The translations under genes were made by a program, and so were the position numbers. The notes below the pieces were generated by a model. The model made no database searches, was not told the DNA's origin, and saw nothing but the letters and a program-made list of their open reading frames with translations. DNA of 32,285 nucleotides from a virus: IMG/VR virus record IMGVR_UViG_3300049893_000293, positions 1 to 32,285 of that record; one strand, 5' to 3'. Shown piece after piece: positions 24,101-28,071 of this stretch (its first letter is position 1; each line of letters begins with the position of its first letter).

Positions 24101-24238
24101 GGCGCACTCGTAATCCCAGGCATTCCAGCCGTCCAGTTCAACCGGCTCATGGAAGCCATCGAAGCCTCACCAGAAGCCGGCTGGGAAGCGTTCGTCGCCG
24201 CCGTCTTCGGCTGGGATAAGACCATCCGCCGGGATTGA
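18128..24238 (+). CDS. Giant ejection protein (gp16-like position) with HELMH motif, 2036 aa
   Basis: The place after gp14- and gp15-like genes and the very large size point to the main ejected core protein that enters the host with the DNA. T7 gp16 is about 1318 residues and begins with a transglycosylase; no such domain is evident here. Residues about 115-370 contain several Gly/Ala-rich hydrophobic stretches (GMGLAMIPAAVASGGVALG, GVGAGLLAKSGVALATG). At residues 654-658 lies HELMH, in NHELMHHWLEM, an HExxH zinc peptidase signature. Residues about 950-1200 are highly charged helix. The last 350 residues resemble the ends of other large phage proteins sometimes grouped as polyvalent proteins. 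The start is set by the promoter just upstream. Proteolysis of host or phage proteins on entry is a hypothesis. Confidence 0.85.
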   Translation: MPDPLDPMDPVAIAEAAKLITPEDATYLSKRSAELGIPANLHGADVSEVKRIWESGAHTDEFRRAFPTPEAVSWARDAYNASKVQKNLGQIVGLREAAKKLDLPDAAGLHNIAWAQIKHSAKAAGMGLAMIPAAVASGGVALGNLTRDSGDELELPILWLAKQADDELDAFNQEAYDIRQRHYATGGNTFQAVVGSVMGSLPESLASGVGAGLLAKSGVALATGTFVRGAALPAITGARQAMALRAAVIISGAQEGTTGVVQRMKENETEGNDLLRPQDIAYGLAVAATVIGSELLGGARGEFASLGGSAAIKSMRRELGKDLAIQVGQEGFQEGAQQILDDVTKNQVPLWSEVGWATLGGMMAGGAFTLPSVGHYASLVQTEKKVKALEGMQALLPNMANAPSVVTNANGIANMVTVLNQGSLPERLADNELIQLMHTEGRVQASNQSFTMADWSALAQMLGKDEAALAASWGAKREAGMVSIDTATLIVHARKLKPAEFEMVVDSVRSAPDKQSLKDLSDTAKQYEEIAKKISDEYNSPKLPDGTDDDSDLLVDELAGQIQFAAEGAKAKITQSQARASAKIQAAMARTAAISFNAAATKSGGSKITPKQLWEKYGAKFGTTEHNLDKRADYDAAKAVVLLKSVSDVTSVNHELMHHWLEMHRLWVSDANAPAEIKQIVADIGSWADANAKKLSGGNAATEAQIRLYASDMTKLDLTQPGGVAIHEALATQYEQYLKSGKPPTNALRNAFASMRKWFQKIYGSLIGQVDPELEKVFVKMIVSEGEAKRLSLELDPRALGISEDRALWIENTFQKELSEAATLARVKYEAREKAANSAERKREVKAEMEYLNNQDPVWKASAALLTGNAADKLDESAVMAFLKQSGKLHMAGSLQRFMAKGGGRSDISVLAVGLNYPDADAMLTSLAANSMTLEEKAEQNVDTKHATDGETPESQIADAELRALIAQEQSVALRRVIRLGKQADKSEAKAAVTSERMDAIKAEWKKKRDDLASRYKLQNEGWDTDRQVMLREMSQDQEKSIADAAAYRLAEGEKPSPDKMAELGLKIAKLGSSGDFAGAIDAYMKLQVYAEMQNQLKTDTIEAVRTKAVLEMQVLNQVMYERVSKMPAKDIRPHRAMQLASAARKRREIAIAKQDIASIELESRNIAAAEAFHAALEQMVIQRKESLTIIENGTSPANLTNMSTSGKPKVIDNKGVTTYFDSYKEAEMYYDSIGGERNAAVFDTSRDLWNLGTAIRELITSTKITDRRNARLKLQEMVVGNIEGGSSMSWEFRKLVETKGLDPSSWTVADWDTVRRQVEWLNHEAKTRPELMAFIAEAAADMASVKRLIDHSPHKQRDDMNSVEEVAWTLSESNANLRTLLRHFDDGGKNLGDRYIMRPLLDAQVAEQGIRKHVLRITEPAFAAFTAAERKALDTKYTVEGIKTDGMERLVRLSLWGTQSGRQRVQQDLAVRFADLGIKDAKVIKAKTAAFLDNMLRPGSISAKEADLVDAMWQANEVLWKYTDSAANRTGTPHAKKLPNYEYRIQMADGSIRIMSGGYAAVPYIGTSFAIDLLAGDSVNKQALLDLGFTEERMDSVSGKMLDLGIDAQGNSMWARAHTAAYLPVVKTVGGLIYNNQFQSAARTHLGQDYLNDLQEKITTVINGVKPPPTWIAIPFKAMGTAVFAANITTAVKQPLGIISSAGHPEISTLALMAAYAKFLSNPREVSRYAANASGIMENRREAFDIDTAPDAEKIGRTKLTDKYIHSLSWPIRMAQYFGADIITWTAAHDSTLAKQLAMGVPMDKARYEARKTADRILHETQGSAMIAEQAKVNDTAWGKLFTFAGKWVINNANLMYRLTADLKREPTFENASKLAKASLFSVILSSGAMVAASALLQPEKDDEEERDLSDYAIRTALDVSTQPMWILRSVLPMVYEEMWGVPAIATRATGNLATSLYDPPSKLVKQIKKWSVDDSAFSIERTIGAAVGTGALVIPGIPAVQFNRLMEAIEASPEAGWEAFVAAVFGWDKTIRRD

Positions 24239-24262
24239 CCGGCCTAACCTACAAGGTATCGT
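24235..24262 (+). promoter_or_regulatory. Promoter TTGACC-N16-TATCGT, predicted leaderless start at 24269
   Basis: TTGACC (24235-24240) overlaps the stop of the giant ejection gene. After 16 bases comes TATCGT (24257-24262), then AAGCCC and ATG 24269. It would drive the fibre-type gene and the two lysis-type genes behind it. Confidence 0.6.
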
Positions 24263-24268
24263 AAGCCC

Positions 24269-25042
24269 ATGACTATCAGCACCGAGACGATTCGTGCCAG
24301 CTATTCTGGCAACGGGTCAACGCAGAACTTCGCGTACACCTGGCCCATATGGGACGATGATGAATTGCTGGTATACTCGGTTGTGACCGCTACTGGAGTT
24401 GAGACGCTACAGACCAAGACGACTCACTACACTGTTACAGGTGTAGGCGCTAACGCTGGCGGGAATGTGGTCATGGTGACTGCACCAGCTACTGGAACCA
24501 CGCTGGTCATTAAGGCCACGATTCCGTTCAAGCAGGAAGCAGACCTAGTTAACGAGTCGTCGAACTTTCTTGAGAGTATTGAGCTAGGTCTTGACAAGGC
24601 GCAGCGTCAGGCTGCTGTAGCCAACGAGAAGGCTATACGCGGGTTGCAGTTGCCGGAAGCGGAAGCAACAAGTTCCACCAAGACCGTTGTACCTGCGCTA
24701 GAGGAACGCAAGGGTAAATACCTTTATTTCGATGCATCCTCTGGTCAGCCGATGGTACAGGCCTTCTCTATTCCTGCTGGAGCCTCGCTTCACGGAACCA
24801 AGACTTGGAACACAGGTACTATCGGTGCAGGAAGCTATGTCTGGACCAATATCACAATCAGTGGTGCGGCTGTAGGTGATACCGTGGTTGTCACGCACAA
24901 GAGCGCACAATCGGCTGGATCAGTAATTCCAAGCGGATATGTAAACGCAGCCAACACCGTGTTTATCTTCCTGTTTAATGTTGGTGGATCTGTTACACCA
25001 CCGTCAGACACCGCGTATGTTCGTGTCATCAAACAGGGATAA
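24269..25042 (+). CDS. Fibre-type protein with T7-tail-fibre-like N-terminal domain, 257 aa
   Basis: The first 140 residues match the head-binding domain of T7-like tail fibres and related adhesins: IRASYSGNGSTQNFAYTWPIWDDDELLVYSVV, then TKTTHYTVTGVGANAGGNVVMVTAPATGTTLVIKATIPFKQEADLVNES and a short helical LDKAQRQAAVANEKAIRG. Such domains attach fibres to the tail. The C-terminal part from about residue 175 (WNTGTIGAGSYVWTNITISGAAVGDTVVVTHK...YVRVIKQG) is a small beta domain found at the end of other phage virion proteins. At 257 residues it is much shorter than T7 gp17 (553), so it may be an adaptor that carries another receptor-binding protein, such as the SGNH protein. That link is inference. 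Confidence 0.8.
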   Translation: MTISTETIRASYSGNGSTQNFAYTWPIWDDDELLVYSVVTATGVETLQTKTTHYTVTGVGANAGGNVVMVTAPATGTTLVIKATIPFKQEADLVNESSNFLESIELGLDKAQRQAAVANEKAIRGLQLPEAEATSSTKTVVPALEERKGKYLYFDASSGQPMVQAFSIPAGASLHGTKTWNTGTIGAGSYVWTNITISGAAVGDTVVVTHKSAQSAGSVIPSGYVNAANTVFIFLFNVGGSVTPPSDTAYVRVIKQG

Positions 25043-25046
25043 ACCT

Positions 25047-25244
25047 ATGACAAAGCAACAAGTCACAGAAAATAGCGGTGTCGTAATCCGCTGGGGCCTG
25101 ATCGGTGCGCTAGTCCTTAGCCTAGCCGTGTGGTTCAACACCCGACTGTCGGCCGTCGAGATTCAGCAGGTAGAACAGAAGACCGACATTAAGCACATAC
25201 TTGAAATCGTCCAAGAGCTTCGGCAGATTCACAACAAGCCATGA
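25047..25244 (+). CDS. Holin-like membrane protein, 65 aa
   Basis: The protein has a short polar N-terminus (MTKQQVTENSGVV), one membrane helix at about residues 14-30 (IRWGLIGALVLSLAVWF) and a charged helical tail with heptad-like spacing (VEIQQVEQKTDIKHILEIVQELRQI). A single-span protein of this size resembles T7 gp17.5-type holins, which also lie behind the fibre gene. The ATG at 25047, with AGGG at 25035-25038, is preferred over an in-frame ATG at 24978 inside the fibre gene. Its stop overlaps the start of the next gene (ATGA). It could instead be an inner-membrane spanin, but the part outside the membrane is short for that. Confidence 0.6.
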   Translation: MTKQQVTENSGVVIRWGLIGALVLSLAVWFNTRLSAVEIQQVEQKTDIKHILEIVQELRQIHNKP

Positions 25245-25651
25245 TCCGCCTTCTACTTTCGTTCGTTATTGTAGCTCCATTAACTATTGTAGGCTGCAAG
25301 TCTGAGACACGGGAGACTACTGCGATCGACAAGGGCGATGATATTAGCATTAGCGGCACCATCCAGTTGCCTGTTGATGGTGGATTCCGATCTCTGCCTG
25401 TGTCCTTCTCGATCACCCGCAAGGGCTGGGAAGATCAGCGCAAGGAGTCAACTACAAAGAGTGGGGCGGATGCCGATGCTATCGGAAATGCGGTAGCAAA
25501 GGCTATACTTCCTATTATGACAGCCGGCTCTGGCGGCATCCCATGGTCTGGTCTTCTAGCTGGTGTCGGCGGTGCCGTCACAGCGGCCACCACAGGATAC
25601 CTGGCCTTGGCGAAGCGCGGGCAAATCAAGTCTTCCGCGAAGCCTTCCTAG
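25241..25651 (+). CDS. Lipoprotein with C-terminal membrane helix, u-spanin candidate, 136 aa
   Basis: Spanins join inner and outer membranes in the last step of lysis of two-membrane hosts. This protein has the layout of a unimolecular spanin such as T1 gp11. Residues 1-19 (MIRLLLSFVIVAPLTIVGC) form a lipoprotein signal with lipobox I-V-G-C and lipidated Cys19. Residues about 20-95 are a polar domain with strand-like segments (DDISISGTIQLPVDGG, RSLPVSFSITRKGWED). Residues about 98-124 (GIPWSGLLAGVGGAVTAATTGYLALA) are a membrane helix, followed by a basic tail (KRGQIKSSAK). The total length is near that of T1 gp11 (131). It directly overlaps the holin-like gene. No endolysin is next to it. 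The 3' end overlaps the convergent gene by 26 bases. Confidence 0.65.
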   Translation: MIRLLLSFVIVAPLTIVGCKSETRETTAIDKGDDISISGTIQLPVDGGFRSLPVSFSITRKGWEDQRKESTTKSGADADAIGNAVAKAILPIMTAGSGGIPWSGLLAGVGGAVTAATTGYLALAKRGQIKSSAKPS

Positions 25652-25910
25652 TACGCTTGCGCTTCATGCGATAGCCGAGTCCCCACAAGACCTCGGCTAT
25701 GTCGCGTTCCAGCTTGACCACTTCCTGCTCAGTCAGATCCCACCGGCTTGCGTGTGTCGCCTCATGGATACAGGTCCGTAAGTACTCCTTGCTGGACTCT
25801 GGCTCCTGCGGGTCAATAAAGATCCCACGCTTGTAGAATGTCAGTCCGGCTATTGGCGTGGTGTGAACCTGCCAGTGGCCTGTGGAAAGCTCTACGCCGA
25901 AGTTCTTCAC
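25626..25910 (-). CDS. Small HEATH-motif peptidase-like protein, 94 aa
   Basis: Residues 46-55 read RTCIHEATHAS, with H49-E50-A-T-H53 forming an HExxH zinc site. The following segment (DLTEQEVVKLERDIAEVLWGLGYRMK) matches a family of small phage proteins in which IHE-HA is followed by a Glu-rich helix and a final LW-LGYR. These are often described as SprT-like or metallopeptidase-like, without a known substrate. A basic tail (KRKRTRKASRK) may contact DNA or RNA. It has no signal peptide, so it is cytoplasmic. The start is GTG at 25910, overlapping the RusA stop (GTGA). It is the last gene of the - strand block and runs tail to tail into the u-spanin-like gene. Confidence 0.7.
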   Translation of the reverse strand: MKNFGVELSTGHWQVHTTPIAGLTFYKRGIFIDPQEPESSKEYLRTCIHEATHASRWDLTEQEVVKLERDIAEVLWGLGYRMKRKRTRKASRKT

Positions 25911-26263
25911 AACTCCCTTATACGAACCTCAACCCGTGGGCAAGATGCGTCTACGGGCATGCGAAGTAGCCTAGCATCGTCTACCTGCTGGTCATCGCGC
26001 CAGACCTTTGCGTGCGTTATGCAGTCGCTTAACAACTTTTCATAATTGCAGATATCACGACGCCGCCTGTCGTGGAAATGATACCGATACTCAACTGCAA
26101 CTGGCTTATTCGTATACCAGCCGTTCGACTGGTCACGGATCATCGGAACTACGCGCTGGATCCACTCACGCGCTTCCCGACTCAGGATATTCCGCTTGCG
26201 GACAGCGCGGTAAATCTCGTTGACACTCAGAGGAACAGGAAGCGTTAGGCTTATTTCCGACAC
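25907..26263 (-). CDS. RusA-like Holliday junction resolvase
   Basis: RusA-family endonucleases cut four-way DNA junctions, and phages use them to debranch replication products before packaging. The 118-residue length is typical. The active-site pattern is clear: HDRRRRDICNYEKLLSDCI (Asp70 and neighbours) and KVWRDDQQVDDARL (Asp90, Asp91, Asp95, Asp96), matching the D-x-DN...D-D-Q-V pattern of the family, with NY in place of the more common DN. The N-terminus LTLPVPLSVNEIYRAV fits the P-S-N-x-Y start of RusA. It lies in the recombination/replication operon and overlaps the winged-helix gene upstream by 13 bases. Confidence 0.85.
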   Translation of the reverse strand: MSEISLTLPVPLSVNEIYRAVRKRNILSREAREWIQRVVPMIRDQSNGWYTNKPVAVEYRYHFHDRRRRDICNYEKLLSDCITHAKVWRDDQQVDDARLLRMPVDASCPRVEVRIREL

Positions 26264-26490
26264 GCTTTTCCAGTAAGACGGTAGATGAATAGGTGAATGC
26301 GAGTTCCGTCTTCGTTTACTGTAGCGTGCTTCCGTCGCTCAACCAAGCCTGCCGCAGCCATGTCGGAAAGGTGAATACTTGCCCTGCTAGGCGAGCATTC
26401 TAACTCTTTTGCAACATCCTCCCGCGTAGACCAGCCCTTAGGTACTGGAATAGGTTGCTTCAGTAGATCACGCGCCTTAGCAAAACTCAC
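26251..26490 (-). CDS. Winged-helix DNA-binding-like protein, 79 aa
   Basis: Residues about 20-58 (GWSTREDVAKELECSPSRASIHLSDMAAAGLVERRKHA) read as a helix-turn-helix with recognition helix SRASIHLSDMAAAGLVERR, and the end (RIHLFIYRL) could be the wing. This pattern resembles MarR/ArsR-like or phage winged-helix proteins. It overlaps the phosphoesterase stop at its start and the RusA gene at its end, so it is expressed with the replication genes. It may be a transcription switch or simply a DNA-binding helper; the target is unknown. Confidence 0.65.
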   Translation of the reverse strand: MSFAKARDLLKQPIPVPKGWSTREDVAKELECSPSRASIHLSDMAAAGLVERRKHATVNEDGTRIHLFIYRLTGKACRK

Positions 26491-27419
26491 AGGATACCCT
26501 TCCGTAAAAGGCTCTTGCCGTTGATGATTGGAACATTGAAGTGTACAAACGACCCATCCTTATCAACGATCTGAACCCCGTAACCGTGGCTCCAGTCCGT
26601 AGGCCGAGTGTGGGCGTACATCGGCTGAAGCTGGCTAAGTGTTCCAGGGCAGTAGCCCGCGATTACGCCAGTTCCAATTGTGCGATTGACATAGCCCTGC
26701 GCCCGGTGCGTGTGACCATGCACGATGCATGCAGCAGCCCGGCTAAGGTGGTCGGCCGTAGCATGCCGGCCATGGCCGAAGCCGTGCGTAAAGTGGCACT
26801 TGCCTAGTTTGATCGTGCCAGGCGTAGGCAGCCCGTTGTACCGTCCGCTAGTACGGTAGTAGGTGATGCCGCGCTCCTTTAGTTTAAGCACTGCCTCTGG
26901 TCCAATGGCGTTCAGCAAGAACTGAGCGTTGCTCTTATTCCGCAAGGCCATCGTGATGCAGTACGCCTCCACTCGGTGTTCGTGGTTTCCCTCCAGGTAG
27001 TGAAACCTAGCCTTGGGCGCAGACTTCTGTAGCAAGTCAAGGAAATCGTTCGTAGACTTGCTATCATCCTCGTAAGTATCGTCACACTCAGCAACGAACC
27101 CGAGCGTGTGATGCTGTGCGAGGAATCCTCCGCAGTCTAGGTGGTCGCCAAGCATTACGACCTCACGAGGATTGATGCGCTTAACATCAGCAAGGAACGC
27201 GGCAGCCGCATGGCGTGCGATCTTATTTCCGTGGGTGTCTGGCACAACGATTCGCGTGAACTGACCGGTAGGTGCGGTCACTGGTGAGACATAGATGGGC
27301 TCCCGCTTACGACCGTGGCGAGCAGCCTCAAGGTGTTCGCGTAGCATTTCGGCTTCCTGCCGTGCCGCCTTCAAATCCGCCTTGCCTTCCTGCTCAGAGG
27401 CTTCTTTCCACTTACTCAT
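26487..27419 (-). CDS. Calcineurin-like metallophosphoesterase, 310 aa
   Basis: This is a two-metal phosphoesterase. The five blocks are present: VVPDTHGN (Asp61, His63), VMLGDHLDCGG (Gly91, Asp92), EGNHEHR (Asn145, His146), CHFTHGFGHG and VHGHTHRAQG. Residues 1-38 are a charged helix (EQEGKADLKAARQEAEMLREHL) in front of the domain. Similar phage enzymes occur in replication clusters and may act on nucleotides, RNA ends or DNA 3' ends. With an RNA ligase in the same block, a role in nucleic acid end repair is possible but not shown. It overlaps its neighbours by 4 bases on both sides. Confidence 0.88.
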   Translation of the reverse strand: MSKWKEASEQEGKADLKAARQEAEMLREHLEAARHGRKREPIYVSPVTAPTGQFTRIVVPDTHGNKIARHAAAAFLADVKRINPREVVMLGDHLDCGGFLAQHHTLGFVAECDDTYEDDSKSTNDFLDLLQKSAPKARFHYLEGNHEHRVEAYCITMALRNKSNAQFLLNAIGPEAVLKLKERGITYYRTSGRYNGLPTPGTIKLGKCHFTHGFGHGRHATADHLSRAAACIVHGHTHRAQGYVNRTIGTGVIAGYCPGTLSQLQPMYAHTRPTDWSHGYGVQIVDKDGSFVHFNVPIINGKSLLRKGIL

Positions 27420-27604
27420 TTGGCTAGACCCCGGTGAGCAAGAACCTCCTTGATGGCGTTGTTCTTGGCGGCTGCCAGAACGCGGGCGATGGCTTCCGTG
27501 TTAATCTTAGCATAACCCCACTTAAATAACTGGTGCTGTGCATCTAGGCACTCATCCATCGGTATGTCCTTAGGATCGTAATACGGCCATTCTGGTTCAG
27601 ACAT
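27416..27604 (-). CDS. Hypothetical protein, 62 aa
   Basis: I do not recognise this protein. It starts MSEPEWPYYDPKDIPMDECL and continues with a helical region (QLFKWGYAKINTEAIARVLAAAKNNAIKEVLAHRGLAK). The N-terminus is acidic and rich in Pro and Tyr, the C-terminus basic. It overlaps the DUF3310 gene by 8 bases and the phosphoesterase by 4, so it is a genuine member of the packed operon. Confidence 0.65.
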   Translation of the reverse strand: MSEPEWPYYDPKDIPMDECLDAQHQLFKWGYAKINTEAIARVLAAAKNNAIKEVLAHRGLAK

Positions 27605-27950
27605 TGCCGGCCTCTAGCACGATCTGGTGTTCGATGTAGTGGATTGCCTTCTTCAAGTCTTCAATGCGCTTGGCCTTATCCTTACGACGGAGCAGATACT
27701 TGATCGCATTACCCTCGTAATACGACAGGCCGTGTTCGTCAATGATATCCCAAGGCTGGATCTTGAAGCGTCGGTAGTGATCGCCACCTACCTGCTTGTT
27801 GCGGTCTTCGGCTTCGGCGTGCATGGTCATTAGCTCCTGGTGGGTGGTGTTGCGTGGAGGTAGGTACTGCTTGCACTCGGTTCTGTTACGGCAATCGATC
27901 GGGCATGTCCAGGCGTTTAGACAGTTAGCGCACAGGTTCACCAGTCCCAT
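27597..27950 (-). CDS. DUF3310 protein (T7 gp1.7-like) with Cys-rich N-terminus
   Basis: T7 gp1.7 is a nucleotide kinase for dGMP and dTMP, and DUF3310 is the shared core. Residues 53-109 carry the signature: QVGGDHYRRFKIQPWDIIDEHGLSYYEGNAIKYLLRRKDK...IEDLKKAIHYIEHQI. In front of it, residues 7-26 hold Cys7, Cys10, Cys16, Cys20 and Cys26 in a spacing that suggests a small metal-binding knuckle. T7 gp1.7 is 196 residues, so this 117-residue form is shorter. Kinase activity is therefore uncertain. It overlaps the acidic protein gene upstream by 13 bases. Confidence 0.8.
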   Translation of the reverse strand: MGLVNLCANCLNAWTCPIDCRNRTECKQYLPPRNTTHQELMTMHAEAEDRNKQVGGDHYRRFKIQPWDIIDEHGLSYYEGNAIKYLLRRKDKAKRIEDLKKAIHYIEHQIVLEAGNV

Positions 27951-28069
27951 AGCGTCTCCATGTAGTCGGCGTCATCCTCATCCGTGATGCGCTTTCGCAC
28001 GATCCTACCGTCTCCAGGCTCGTCTGGCTCAAGCTCGCTAGGATCTTCCTTTTCTTCTGGCAGGTCCAT
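27938..28069 (-). CDS. Small acidic protein, 43 aa
   Basis: This ORF fills the gap between the polymerase and DUF3310 genes. It reads MDLPEEKEDPSELEPDEPGD, then a short basic stretch (GRIVRKRITDEDDADYMETLWDW). About 16 of 43 residues are Asp or Glu. On the - strand an AAGGA lies a few bases before the ATG, which is two bases past the polymerase stop (TGA-CG-ATG). Its end overlaps the DUF3310 gene. Such small acidic phage proteins sometimes bind host enzymes or mimic DNA. The function here is unknown. Confidence 0.6.
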   Translation of the reverse strand: MDLPEEKEDPSELEPDEPGDGRIVRKRITDEDDADYMETLWDW

Positions 28070-28071
28070 CG

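Noticed and set aside
24978-25046. Upstream ATG 24978 for the holin-like protein
   Set aside because: It lies inside the fibre gene without a ribosome binding site; ATG 25047 gives the usual short polar N-terminus before the membrane helix.
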